A stretch of DNA of 36,025 bases from an uncultured Bacteroidales bacterium (GTDB taxonomy: Bacteria; Bacteroidota; Bacteroidia; Bacteroidales; UBA932), in assembly GCA_946538425.1 (NCBI GenBank), contig CAMNGM010000008.1:1-36025 (forward strand). The letters are read 5' to 3'. The position numbers and the translations under genes were made by a program. Numbering within the stretch: the first letter of the stretch is position 1; every line of letters starts with the position of its first letter. Below, piece after piece: positions 23,089-31,004 of this stretch. The notes below the pieces were generated by a model. The model saw nothing but the letters and a program-made list of their open reading frames with translations. It was not told where the DNA came from and searched no databases.

Positions 23089-25520
23089 CAGGATTTCTTC
23101 TCGTCGGATTCGTTACCGTACCCGTAACCGTACCCATAACCGTACCCATAACCGTAACCGTACCCGTGGCGGCCGCTGTAGGAGTCGACAGCGTTCAGGA
23201 TGATGGCCATCCGGTTGTACTTGCCTTCGTTGTACATCTCCTCGACGGTGGGCAGGGCGCGCTTGTCGAACAGACCGGCACGGAGGACGAAGATGGTGAT
23301 GTCGGCGTGCGGGGCCACGATGCTGGTATCGGCCACGAGGTCGATCGGAGGGCAGTCCATAAACACGTAATCATACCGCTCTTTCATCGCCTGAATGAGC
23401 ATCGGGAGGCGTTCGGAAACCAGCAATTCGGCCGGGTTCGGCGGGATGGATCCCACCGGAAGGAGGTCGAGATTGTCCTGCACCTTGACGACGTGCTCGA
23501 ACGGATCGTCATACTTGCCATTCAAGTAGGAGGCGACACCGGTGGAGTTCTTGCCGAGCGACTTGGAAAGGGTGGCCTTGCGGAGGTCGAGGTCCAGGAT
23601 CACCACGCGCTTGTTGCCCTTGAGCGCCATCGATGCGGCCAGGTTCATCATCGTGAAGGTCTTGCCGGCATTCGGGTTGAACGAGGTGATCATGATGGCC
23701 TGCGTCTCGGTTTCGCGGTGGATCATCAGGTCCAGGTTCGTACGCAGGACGCGGAAAGCCTCGTTCATCGAGTCGCGCTTGCCGTGCTCCACGATGATCC
23801 GGGTATTCTTGTTGTCGAAGCGGTTGAGCCGGAGACGTTCCCAGTAATTGGCGGTGACGCCCATCTGCGGCAGCTCGGCCAGGAACGGCACGGAAAGCTT
23901 GCCGAGGTCATTGCGGCCCTTGACGGTGGTGTCGAGCACTTTCATCACATAGAAGACGGCGAACGGAATGCCGAAACCCAGGATGAGGGCGATCAGCAGG
24001 ATCATCATCTTGTTCGGGGCGATCGGGGCGTTGCTGCCGGTCGCGCTCTGGATCAAGCGGGTGTTGCCGACGGTCAGGAGGCCCTGGAGCTCGTTTTCTT
24101 CCCGCTTCTGGAGGAGGAAGATGTACAGCTGCTCCTTCACTTTCTGCTGACGCTCGATGGAAAGGAGTTCCAGCTGCTGTCCGGACGTGGAGGACAGGCG
24201 GCCGAGGATGGCGTTCTCCTGCGCCTCGATCTTGTTCACCTGCAGCTGCAGGGTGGAGATGAGGTTGTCGATGGACCGGTTCACGGCGAGCTTGTACATT
24301 TCCAGGCTCTTGTTCAGGTCCTGGACATACGGGTTGTTCTCGCTGGAAAGGTTCAGGGAGCGGTCACGCTCGAGGAGGGCCGTGTTGTACTCGCGGATCT
24401 GCGCCTCGATGTTCGCGCTGGAAAGGCCGGAGTTCGCCGGCATCAGGTCGTTCACGTGGGCGGGATCGTTGATGAACTGCTTGATCATCTTGGCGATCGC
24501 CAGCTGGTTGGATGCCTCGAAGCCCTGGGCCGAATAGGCGCTGGACTGCTGCATATAGGCGGTGCCGGCCTGCTGGATGTCCGTGATGTTGTGGCTCTGC
24601 TTGTAGTCCTTGATGTCCTGCTCGATGCCGCCGAGCTCCCGCTCGATGACATTCAGGCGGTCGTTGATGAACAGGGAGGTGTTGCGCACCGACTGGTTCT
24701 TGTTCTCCACCCATTCCTCGTTGTAGATGTCCAGAAGCGTGCCGAGGACCGCTTCGGCGCGGGCCGGGAACTGGTCCTTCTGGGAGAGCACGACGACGGA
24801 GGACTGCTTGGAAGAGAGACCGGAGGAAAGCCGGCTGCAGTAGGACTTGGCCCGGGTGGCGGCATTCACCCAGGAGACCGTGATGTCGTGGGACCACTTG
24901 TCGTAGTTGACGGTCGGATAGATGACGATCTTCCCCACCGGGGTCTCCACCGTATCGGAGAGATGGCCGCTGAGTTTGTAGCCCTTGAACTCCTGGGCAC
25001 CGACGAAGAAGTCGCGGATCACATATGTGCTGTCCTTGCCCTTGCTGATATGAAAGGAGAAGCTGGACGCGGCGACGTTCTCGGGGGCGCGCATCTCGAT
25101 CGGCGAGTTCTTGTACAGTTCGCGGACGCGGAGGAACTGGTTGTCGATGTACGCGGTCTCCAGCCCCAGCCGCGTGACCACACGCTGCATCAGGTCCGGC
25201 GCGGCGAAGGCTTCGATCTCGTTGTCCACATTGGTACCGGACGTGTACCGGCGGGCGGTTCCGGCAAAGGAGGTGAGGTCGCGCATCATCGAGTTCTGCG
25301 AGTCCTCGTCCACGATGACTTTTTCCGTGCGGCTGTACGTCTTGGGCGTCTTGTAAAGATAGAAGCCGGCGGCGAAGAGCGCTGCCAGGATGCAGAAGAC
25401 GTACCACCACTTATGATCCCATACGAGGGCCCACAGGTCGGCCAGCTGCAGGGATTGCTCTTCTTCGTTACCAGCCTGCCCGGTATAGATGGGGATGTTG
25501 TTCTGATTGTTCTCAGCCAT
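23088..25520 (-). CDS. wzc: Wzc-type tyrosine autokinase and polysaccharide co-polymerase
   Basis: This 810-residue inner-membrane protein controls chain length and export with Wza. A first transmembrane helix lies near residues 38-56 (WWYVFCILAALFAAGFYLY). A long periplasmic region with coiled-coil character follows, and a second helix (MMILLIALILGFGIPFAVFY) starts near residue 505. The cytoplasmic BY-kinase domain has Walker A in SFNPNAGKTFT (about 613-623), Walker A' in VVILDLDLRK (about 639-648) and Walker B in YVFMDCPP (about 718-725). The C-terminus is a striking tail of eight Gly-Tyr dipeptides (about 786-802) instead of the usual irregular Tyr cluster. It is expected to autophosphorylate on these tyrosines. 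It lies 17 bp downstream of wza and shares one base with the phosphatase gene. Confidence 0.95.
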   Translation of the reverse strand: MAENNQNNIPIYTGQAGNEEEQSLQLADLWALVWDHKWWYVFCILAALFAAGFYLYKTPKTYSRTEKVIVDEDSQNSMMRDLTSFAGTARRYTSGTNVDNEIEAFAAPDLMQRVVTRLGLETAYIDNQFLRVRELYKNSPIEMRAPENVAASSFSFHISKGKDSTYVIRDFFVGAQEFKGYKLSGHLSDTVETPVGKIVIYPTVNYDKWSHDITVSWVNAATRAKSYCSRLSSGLSSKQSSVVVLSQKDQFPARAEAVLGTLLDIYNEEWVENKNQSVRNTSLFINDRLNVIERELGGIEQDIKDYKQSHNITDIQQAGTAYMQQSSAYSAQGFEASNQLAIAKMIKQFINDPAHVNDLMPANSGLSSANIEAQIREYNTALLERDRSLNLSSENNPYVQDLNKSLEMYKLAVNRSIDNLISTLQLQVNKIEAQENAILGRLSSTSGQQLELLSIERQQKVKEQLYIFLLQKREENELQGLLTVGNTRLIQSATGSNAPIAPNKMMILLIALILGFGIPFAVFYVMKVLDTTVKGRNDLGKLSVPFLAELPQMGVTANYWERLRLNRFDNKNTRIIVEHGKRDSMNEAFRVLRTNLDLMIHRETETQAIMITSFNPNAGKTFTMMNLAASMALKGNKRVVILDLDLRKATLSKSLGKNSTGVASYLNGKYDDPFEHVVKVQDNLDLLPVGSIPPNPAELLVSERLPMLIQAMKERYDYVFMDCPPIDLVADTSIVAPHADITIFVLRAGLFDKRALPTVEEMYNEGKYNRMAIILNAVDSYSGRHGYGYGYGYGYGYGYGYGNESDEKKS
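23118..23165 (-). repeat. Hexanucleotide repeat encoding the Gly-Tyr tail of Wzc
   Basis: Eight consecutive 6-base units of the type GGKTAY encode eight Gly-Tyr pairs. The units vary only at synonymous positions, and on the plus strand a 12-base block CCGTACCCATAA occurs twice in tandem. Loss or gain of a unit would keep the frame. Confidence 0.9.
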
Positions 25521-25537
25521 ATTCTAATCTGTTTTCA

Positions 25538-26371
25538 TTACGGGTTCGCCCGCTTGCCCATTTGGGTCAAAGCGATGATGAAATTGATCGTCGTCATCGA
25601 AATACTCGCCAGGGAGATCCAGAAACTGCCGGACTTGAAGTAGTTCTCGTTGATCTCGCCCTGGCCGGCCCGGACCGTGGAAGGCGTCACGTACACGACA
25701 TCGTTCTGCTGGAGGTAGTAGGCCGGAGAATCGAAAATGCCCGAATGGGTGAGGTCCAGCTCGTAGATCTGGCGCTTGCCGTTCTGCTCGCGGATGACCT
25801 GGACGTTGTCGCGCCGGCCGTAGATGGTGAGGTCGCGGGCCAGGGCAAGGGCCTGGAGGATGGTGATCTTGTCGCCGGTGACGCTGTAGGTGCCCGGAGC
25901 GGCCACTTCACCGAGGACGGAAATCTTGAAATTCAGGAACTCGACCGTCACGACGGCATCCTTCAGGAGACCGCTGTCGGCGAGACGGTCCTTGATCAGG
26001 TCCTGCAACTGCCAGCGGTTCAGGCCGGCGACGTGCAGTTCGCCGAGGGAGGGGAAGTTGATGTCGCCCTCATTGTCGACCACGTAGCCCGTGATGCGCT
26101 GGCTGGCGCCGGAGGCGGACAATTCCGACCCGGTGTAGAACGTGGAGACGGAAAGATTGAACGGGGTGGCCATCCGAGGATCGCGGCTCGTGACAATGAT
26201 GGACAACTGGTCCTGGGGCTGGATGATGATGCCCCGGTTCTCCTTCATCGTCATGGCGGTTTCACCGCTCACATCCTGCAGGTAGTTAATTTTTTTGTAC
26301 GTTTCCGGGCTGCAGGAATGCAGACCCAAGAGCAGGCTGGCGGAACAGAAAATTGCAAATATCTTTTTCAT
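25538..26371 (-). CDS. wza: Wza-type polysaccharide export outer-membrane lipoprotein
   Basis: The ORF track uses a TTG at 26380. The likelier start is ATG 26371 (MKKIFAIFCS), giving 277 residues. A lipobox GLHSC places the lipidated Cys near residue 20. The polysaccharide export domain (PF02563) follows with IIIQPQDQLSIIVTSRDP. Then come SLBB-type segments such as NEGDINFPSLGELHVAGL and VSVLGEV-like FKISVLGEVAAPGTYSV, and QQNDVVYVTPS. A C-terminal hydrophobic helix WISLASISMTTINFIIAL ends the protein. This is the OPX partner of Wzc and first gene of the long minus-strand operon, behind a consensus promoter with only about 25 nt between the box and the ATG. Confidence 0.93.
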   Translation of the reverse strand: MKKIFAIFCSASLLLGLHSCSPETYKKINYLQDVSGETAMTMKENRGIIIQPQDQLSIIVTSRDPRMATPFNLSVSTFYTGSELSASGASQRITGYVVDNEGDINFPSLGELHVAGLNRWQLQDLIKDRLADSGLLKDAVVTVEFLNFKISVLGEVAAPGTYSVTGDKITILQALALARDLTIYGRRDNVQVIREQNGKRQIYELDLTHSGIFDSPAYYLQQNDVVYVTPSTVRAGQGEINENYFKSGSFWISLASISMTTINFIIALTQMGKRANP

Positions 26372-26396
26372 ACGTTTCAAATGTCGGATAATCGTG

Positions 26397-26428
26397 CAAA
26401 ATTACGGTTTTTCCTTTAGGAAAGCAAA
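26397..26428 (-). promoter_or_regulatory. Main promoter of the polysaccharide operon
   Basis: The minus strand reads TTTG (26428-26425), a 20-bp spacer and TAATTTTG (26404-26397), a full match to the Bacteroidota TTTG/TAnnTTTG consensus. It starts the operon that begins with wza. The short leader leaves no room for the long antitermination leader seen at Bacteroides capsule loci with UpxY. Confidence 0.85.
26410..26423. promoter_or_regulatory. Palindrome within the wza promoter spacer (possible operator)
   Basis: TTTCC-TTTA-GGAAA has perfect 5-bp arms and lies between the -33 and -7 elements of the wza promoter. A repressor site is possible, but the element is short and may be chance. Confidence 0.3.
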
Positions 26429-26446
26429 TTATTGGGCGGAATGTAC

Positions 26447-26454
26447 TATCTTTG
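26447..26454 (+). promoter_or_regulatory. -7 box of the rnhA-pdxA promoter
   Basis: TATCTTTG matches TAnnTTTG and ends 7 nt before the rnhA ATG at 26462. The expected transcription start therefore coincides with the start codon. This also rules out the upstream ATG at 26432 used by the ORF track. Confidence 0.75.
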
Positions 26455-26461
26455 TAGGACC

Positions 26462-26950
26462 ATGGAGGAAAAACGACCGCCCATATTCCTGTACACCGAC
26501 GGGGCCGCCAGCGGCAACCCCGGCCCGGGCGGGTTCGGCGTCGTCCTCGTGTGCGCGGGCCGGAGGAAGGAGATTTCCGGCGGATACCGCCTCACCACCA
26601 ACAACCGGATGGAACTCCTCGCCGTCATCAAGGGCCTGGAGGCAATCAAGTGGGAGAACGCGGAAGTCCACGTCTGGAGCGACTCCTCCTACGTGGTCAA
26701 GGCCGTCAACGAGGGCTGGCTCGACACCTGGAAACGCACCGGCTTCGCCAAGAAGAAGAACGTGGACCTGTGGCTCCGCTTCGACGCCGTCTACCGCCGC
26801 CACCGCGTCTCCTTCAACTGGCTCAAGGGCCACGCCGGCCACCCCGAGAACGAGCGCTGCGACACCCTGGCCGTGGCCGCATACCAAAGCGGGGAAAACC
26901 TCCTGGAAGACACCGGATATATCACTGAAAATCAAGGATTGAACATATGA
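26462..26950 (+). CDS. rnhA: Ribonuclease HI
   Basis: RNase HI cuts the RNA strand of RNA-DNA hybrids in the cytoplasm. The ORF track starts at 26432, but that lies upstream of the promoter box, so ATG 26462 (MEEKRPPIFLYTDGAASGNPG) is chosen, giving 162 residues. All catalytic acids are visible: Asp13 in YTDGAASGNPG, Glu51 in NNRMELLAV, Asp74 in WSDSSYVV and Asp134 in NERCDTLA, with the mobile-loop His124 in KGHAGHPENE. There is no N-terminal hybrid-binding domain. Its stop overlaps the pdxA start by 4 bp. Confidence 0.96.
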   Translation: MEEKRPPIFLYTDGAASGNPGPGGFGVVLVCAGRRKEISGGYRLTTNNRMELLAVIKGLEAIKWENAEVHVWSDSSYVVKAVNEGWLDTWKRTGFAKKKNVDLWLRFDAVYRRHRVSFNWLKGHAGHPENERCDTLAVAAYQSGENLLEDTGYITENQGLNI

Positions 26951-27990
26951 ACAAGCCCAAACTCGTCGTCGGCATCACCCAGGGTGACAGCAACGGCATC
27001 GGATATGAAGTGCTCATCAAGTCCCTGGCGGACTCCCGCATCCTGGACTCCTTCACCCCCGTGGTGTACGGATCGTCCAAGATCTTCGGCTTCTACCGCA
27101 AGCAGCTCCACGAGATCGAGCAGATGGACACCTACGTCATCCATACGGCGAAGGACGTCCACGTCAAGCGCATCAACATCGTCAACTGCCTGCCGGAGAA
27201 CTTCTATGCGGAGCCCGGCCAGCCCAGCCCTGACTCCGCCAAGGCGGCGATGCTGTCCCTGTCGGCGGCCGTGCAGGACCTCAAGGACGGCTACATCGAC
27301 GTCCTGGTGACCGGCCCGATCAACAAGCGGGCGATGACCGCCCAGGGTTTCGGCTTCACCGGCCACACCGAGTACCTCCAGGACGCCTTCGGGGCGAAGG
27401 AGATCGCGATGATCATGGTCTCGCCCCAGCTGCGGATCGCCGTGGCCACCGGCCACATCCCGCTGAAGGACGTCCCGGCGTCCCTCACCCAGGAGGGCAT
27501 CCTCTCGAAGCTCCGCCTGATGAACGAGTCCCTGGAGCGCGACTTCGCCATCCCCAAGCCGAAAATCGCCGTCCTGGGCCTGAACCCGCACTGCGGTGAC
27601 GGCGGCCTGCTGGGCGACGAAGAGAAGGAAATCATCCTCCCGGCCGTCCTCCAGGCGCAGGAGGAGGGCATCCTCGCCTTCGGCCCCTACTCCCCCGACG
27701 GCTTCTTCGGACTCGGGAACTACAGCCGCTTCGACGCCACCCTGGCGATGTACCACGACCAGGGCCTGGCCCCGTTCAAGGCCCTCGCCTTCGCCGATGG
27801 CGTGAACTACACGGCCGGCCTCCCGGTCGTCCGCACCTCGCCCGACCACGGCACCGCCTACGACATGGCGGGCCGCGACGAGGCCGATCCGCATTCGATG
27901 CTCCACGCCATCTACACGGCGATCGACATCTTCAACAACCGGCTCGCCTACGACGAGCTGCACAGCGGGAAAATGAGACTGGAGCGCTGA
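26947..27990 (+). CDS. pdxA: 4-hydroxythreonine-4-phosphate dehydrogenase PdxA
   Basis: PdxA oxidises 4-phosphohydroxy-L-threonine with NAD in the DXP-dependent vitamin B6 pathway. The 347-residue protein is of typical length. Family motifs are VGITQGDSNGIGYEV (8-22), LVTGPINKRAM, GFTGHTEYL with a metal-binding His, VATGHIPLKDV, LGLNPHCGDGGLLG, MYHDQGLAPFKAL with another metal His, and RTSPDHGTAYDMAG with the third. It is coupled to rnhA through a 4-bp overlap. Its stop is one base away from the stop of the convergent ABC transporter gene. Confidence 0.96.
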   Translation: MNKPKLVVGITQGDSNGIGYEVLIKSLADSRILDSFTPVVYGSSKIFGFYRKQLHEIEQMDTYVIHTAKDVHVKRINIVNCLPENFYAEPGQPSPDSAKAAMLSLSAAVQDLKDGYIDVLVTGPINKRAMTAQGFGFTGHTEYLQDAFGAKEIAMIMVSPQLRIAVATGHIPLKDVPASLTQEGILSKLRLMNESLERDFAIPKPKIAVLGLNPHCGDGGLLGDEEKEIILPAVLQAQEEGILAFGPYSPDGFFGLGNYSRFDATLAMYHDQGLAPFKALAFADGVNYTAGLPVVRTSPDHGTAYDMAGRDEADPHSMLHAIYTAIDIFNNRLAYDELHSGKMRLER

Positions 27991-27991
27991 T

Positions 27992-29632
27992 TCAGGCCAG
28001 CCGGTCGATCCGGCAGGTCCTTTCGCACAGCTGCGCGATCCTTTCGCGGTGGGTAATGAAGATCATCGTCTTGCCCGCCGCTTTTTTCGTGAGGTTGTCC
28101 ATCAGCTTCTGCTCGGTCTCGGGGTCGAGGGAGGAGCTGAACTCGTCCAGGAGGAGGATGGAGCCCGGGCGCAGAAGGCCGCGGGCGATGGCGATGCGCT
28201 GCGCCTGGCCTTCGCTGAGGCCGGCGCCGCCTTCGCCGCAGCGGGTTTCCAGCCCGTCCGGCAGGCTGAACACGAAATCGGCCACGGCCGTTTCCAGGGC
28301 CGCTCGCATCTCCTCCTCAGTCGCCTCCGGATTGCCCATCAGGAGGTTTTCGCGGACGGAGCCGCTCAGAAGCGTGTTGCCCTGCGGGACATAGACGAGG
28401 TTGCAGCGGGTGGCGGCGGAAGCCGGCACTTCCTGCGTCCCGTCATACAGGACCACACGGCCGCCGACCGGCTTCAGGAGGGCGAGCATCAGCCGGATGA
28501 GCGTACTCTTGCCCGACCCGGTCTCGCCCACGATGGCGGTCCGGGAAAGCGGCGGAAAGTCGAAGGTCAAACCTTTCAGGATCATCCGTTTGCCGTCCGG
28601 ATAACGGTAATCAAGACCCTCCACGCGGACGCCGGCGGGGCCGGCGAGCTTCACCGGTTGGCCCACCGCCTCCTTGGGGGCATCCTCCATCTCCATAAGC
28701 CGGTCGACGGACGTGGTGGAATAGATGAGGGACGGAATCTGGCGGGTCAGGTTCACGAGCGGGCGCTGGACCTGCCCCACGAGCTGCAGGAACGCCGTCA
28801 TCACGCCGAAGGTCAGGGAACCCCGCGAGATGCCGTACACGCCCCACAGGAACGCGGCGATGTAGCCGAAGGAGAAAGCGGCGCCCACCATCGCCCGGGC
28901 GATGACATTGAACCGCGTACGCTCTTTAATCTGGCCGTATTCCCGGTCCTGGAGGTCGTCAAGGCGGTCTTCCATCCGGCCCTCGTTCTCCATCGACTGG
29001 ATCACCATCCGATGCTGGAGACTTTCCTGGAGGTGGCTCTGGACCTCGCTCTCGGTCTCGCGGATCCCGCGGGTCATCTCCCGCAGACGACGGACGAACA
29101 GCCGGCTGAACAGGATGAAGAGCGGGGTGATGAGCACCAGCAGCGCGGCGAGCCGCCATTCCATCGTGCAAAGGAACACGATGGCGGCCACCAGTTGGAC
29201 CAGGGTGGTGAAAATCTGCGGGAAATCGGAGACGATGACGTTCGTGACGGTGCTCACATCGGACTCGAGTCGGTTCACCGTATCCCCCGTATGCCGCTTC
29301 TCCTTCCCCAGCCATTCGGCATACAGGAGGTTCGAATAGAGTCCTTTCCGGATGATGAAGTTCATCTTGGAGTTCGTCAGGTTCTCCACCCGCACGTTGA
29401 CGGCGGAGACCACGATCCGGAGGACGACGGTGGCGAGGACGCAGGCCGTATACAGGCCCAGGCTCCCGGCCTCCACGCCGGTGGCGATGTCCACCAGCCG
29501 CTTGCACAGGAAGATGAACAGGAGGTTCAGGCCCACGGTCAACGAGCCCAGCAGGATGTTCACGAGGATCGCCCCCCGCGCCCCCACGGAGTGCGACCAG
29601 AGCCAGCGCATATATTTAAGTATTCCTTTCAT
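27992..29632 (-). CDS. ABC exporter with fused permease and ATPase domains
   Basis: The 546-residue half-transporter has six transmembrane helices in its first 300 residues (e.g. ILVNILLGSLTVGLNLLFIFL, VQLVAAIVFLCTMEWRLAALLVLITPLFILF) and a nucleotide-binding domain. That domain has Walker A GETGSGKST, Q-loop VPQGNTLLSG, signature LSEGQAQRIAIARG, Walker B ILLLDEFSSSLD with the catalytic Glu, and the His switch ITHRE. It would act as a homodimer in the inner membrane. The fold covers MsbA-like lipid flippases and peptide exporters. It is the last gene of a four-gene unit with an S26-like peptidase, a PqqD-like protein and a nucleotidyltransferase, which favours export of a small modified product. 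There is no N-terminal C39 peptidase domain. It overlaps the nucleotidyltransferase stop by 4 bp. Confidence 0.9.
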   Translation of the reverse strand: MKGILKYMRWLWSHSVGARGAILVNILLGSLTVGLNLLFIFLCKRLVDIATGVEAGSLGLYTACVLATVVLRIVVSAVNVRVENLTNSKMNFIIRKGLYSNLLYAEWLGKEKRHTGDTVNRLESDVSTVTNVIVSDFPQIFTTLVQLVAAIVFLCTMEWRLAALLVLITPLFILFSRLFVRRLREMTRGIRETESEVQSHLQESLQHRMVIQSMENEGRMEDRLDDLQDREYGQIKERTRFNVIARAMVGAAFSFGYIAAFLWGVYGISRGSLTFGVMTAFLQLVGQVQRPLVNLTRQIPSLIYSTTSVDRLMEMEDAPKEAVGQPVKLAGPAGVRVEGLDYRYPDGKRMILKGLTFDFPPLSRTAIVGETGSGKSTLIRLMLALLKPVGGRVVLYDGTQEVPASAATRCNLVYVPQGNTLLSGSVRENLLMGNPEATEEEMRAALETAVADFVFSLPDGLETRCGEGGAGLSEGQAQRIAIARGLLRPGSILLLDEFSSSLDPETEQKLMDNLTKKAAGKTMIFITHRERIAQLCERTCRIDRLA

Positions 29633-30765
29633 TCTCCCTTAGCAAGTCTTTGCAAACCATAACCGAAGGCCCCTAAAAAGAAGCGGATGGATTCCTGCGG
29701 GAACACCCGGAAATGCCGCAGCCGGTCCGCCACCACCAGGCGCCAGAAGGAATGGACCTTCCGGACCAGATAGGGCTCCCGGCCCCTGGAACGGTCCACG
29801 TTTTTTCCGAAATTGCCGCAGCAGCGGATGTACTGCCAGATCCGGGCGTTCTTCGCCGGATCGGGCGCCGCCGCGAGGGGAAGCTTCTCCGCCGGGCAGC
29901 CCAGATACTCCTGCGCGAAACCGGTGAACACCTTCCACAGACGGAGGAGTCCGAGCGCCTGCAGGCGGTTCTCCAGGATGACGGGATGGATGTCCCGCTT
30001 ATGGACCGAGACGAACGTCATCCAGTCCACCAGCTGCCGCAATCCCACGCCGCCGGACCAATAGTGCTGGAGGAAGTGGACGAAGATGTAAACCGCATTG
30101 AAACCCGCCTCCGGCACCGGAATCCCGGCCCCGTCCAGCGTGACCTCGGGGAAGGGGCGTCCATCGAACTGTTCCTCAAGCAACGCTGCAAGTTTTCCGT
30201 CCAATTGTCTGGACATCAGCGTACTGATACTTCCGTGAATCTCGACTTCGATACTGCGGAAATGCATTCCCTGGTGCCAGATGCCCGCCGCTTCCTCCTC
30301 GATCCGCGTCGCCTTGGGCAGCAGGACCGCTTTCGCCGCCTCATAGGAGGACGGGAGAAGCAGGAGGTCGATGTCCCCGGGCTGGCGGCGCTCCGGATCC
30401 GGATAGTCCACGGCCAGGGCCTGGCCCTTGACCAGGACGACCGGGATGCCGGCGAGCGCCCGGAAAAGCTTCGGGATGAAGGCGTCCAGCACGCGGTTCC
30501 GCTTGGCGGTCGCCATCAGGTCCCCCAGGAAAGGGTCCAGGCGTTCGGGTTCCGCCGGAAGCAGTTCGCCGGGAAGCCGGTTGACGCCATCGGTCACCAG
30601 GGGGACGACCGTTTGCGCATAGGCCAGGCGGTACAAGGCCTCCCAGTCCGTACCGGAGGCAAACGGCGCCCGATCCGGGACCTCGTTCCAAAGCCCGGAG
30701 CGCAGCAGCGCAAAAAACTGACCGTCAACTGCCTGTCCTACTCGGCGATTCCGATTTCCTTCCAT
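29629..30765 (-). CDS. PF14907-type nucleotidyltransferase family protein
   Basis: The ORF track starts at a GTG (30774); ATG 30765 (MEGNRNRRVGQ) is preferred, giving 378 residues and a 28-bp overlap with the PqqD-like gene. The family signature is visible in order: VVLVKGQALAVDYPD with the conserved Lys near residue 113, RRQPGDIDLLLL with the metal-binding Asp131 and Asp133, and VEIHGSIS with a third acidic residue. These are the motifs of the uncharacterised nucleotidyltransferase family seen beside some lasso-peptide and other peptide-modification clusters. It may transfer a nucleotide or sugar-phosphate onto a small acceptor; the substrate is unknown. The Asp-x-Asp centre looks intact. 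Confidence 0.85.
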   Translation of the reverse strand: MEGNRNRRVGQAVDGQFFALLRSGLWNEVPDRAPFASGTDWEALYRLAYAQTVVPLVTDGVNRLPGELLPAEPERLDPFLGDLMATAKRNRVLDAFIPKLFRALAGIPVVLVKGQALAVDYPDPERRQPGDIDLLLLPSSYEAAKAVLLPKATRIEEEAAGIWHQGMHFRSIEVEIHGSISTLMSRQLDGKLAALLEEQFDGRPFPEVTLDGAGIPVPEAGFNAVYIFVHFLQHYWSGGVGLRQLVDWMTFVSVHKRDIHPVILENRLQALGLLRLWKVFTGFAQEYLGCPAEKLPLAAAPDPAKNARIWQYIRCCGNFGKNVDRSRGREPYLVRKVHSFWRLVVADRLRHFRVFPQESIRFFLGAFGYGLQRLAKGE

Positions 30766-31004
30766 TGGGCGCACAGGGCTTCGGCGTCCTTCAGGGCCCG
30801 TTCGCGATCCACCTCATATTCCTGCGTGAGCAGGTCGGCGAGTCGCTCCGGGGTGAAGTCCTCCCCCGCCACGGCCTTGAACAGGTAGGCGGCGGTATCG
30901 TTGAGGCTCACGAGTTTGGAGAAATTGACATTGGCCGTCCCCTCGCCGGAGACGACATTCTGTCCGCAAATGGTCCTGAGGACGAATCCTTCCTTGATTT
31001 TCAT
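30738..31004 (-). CDS. PqqD-like protein (peptide-binding RRE-type winged helix)
   Basis: This 88-residue protein has the PqqD pattern (PF05402): an N-terminal beta hairpin region with FVLRTICGQNVVSGEG, then NFSKLVSLNDTAAYLFKAV with the typical LN at the start of a helix, FTPERLADLLTQEYEVD, and a final helix ending EIGIAE. PqqD-like domains bind leader peptides of ribosomally made, modified peptides and hand them to partner enzymes. Here there is no radical-SAM protein or obvious precursor next to it. It overlaps the peptidase gene by 4 bp upstream and the nucleotidyltransferase gene downstream, so all are translated together. Confidence 0.87.
   Translation of the reverse strand: MKIKEGFVLRTICGQNVVSGEGTANVNFSKLVSLNDTAAYLFKAVAGEDFTPERLADLLTQEYEVDRERALKDAEALCAQWKEIGIAE

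Noticed and set aside
23112-23168. Repeated CCGTAN units as a possible CRISPR or intergenic satellite
   Set aside because: The units are contiguous, without spacers, and lie in frame in the Wzc coding sequence as Gly-Tyr codons.
23166-25643. 825-residue plus-strand ORF opposite wzc
   Set aside because: It is the antisense shadow of wzc in GC-rich DNA, with low-complexity Val/His/Gly/Asp/Glu composition and no recognisable domain, while the minus strand encodes clear Wzc motifs.
26372-26380. TTG start of wza used by the ORF track
   Set aside because: An ATG three codons downstream starts a normal lipoprotein signal peptide and needs no rare start codon.
26371-26461. UpxY/UpxZ-type antitermination leader or an invertible promoter at the head of the capsule operon
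   Set aside because: The first gene is wza with a very short leader. No NusG-like gene and no flanking inverted repeats of useful length are present.
26432-26461. Upstream ATG of rnhA used by the ORF track
   Set aside because: The TATCTTTG promoter box lies inside this stretch, and the encoded residues MGGMYYLCRT are unlike RNase HI.
27992-29632. Calling the ABC protein MsbA
   Set aside because: The fold fits, but its coupling to a PqqD-like protein and a peptidase argues against a plain lipid A flippase. No specific MsbA feature was seen.
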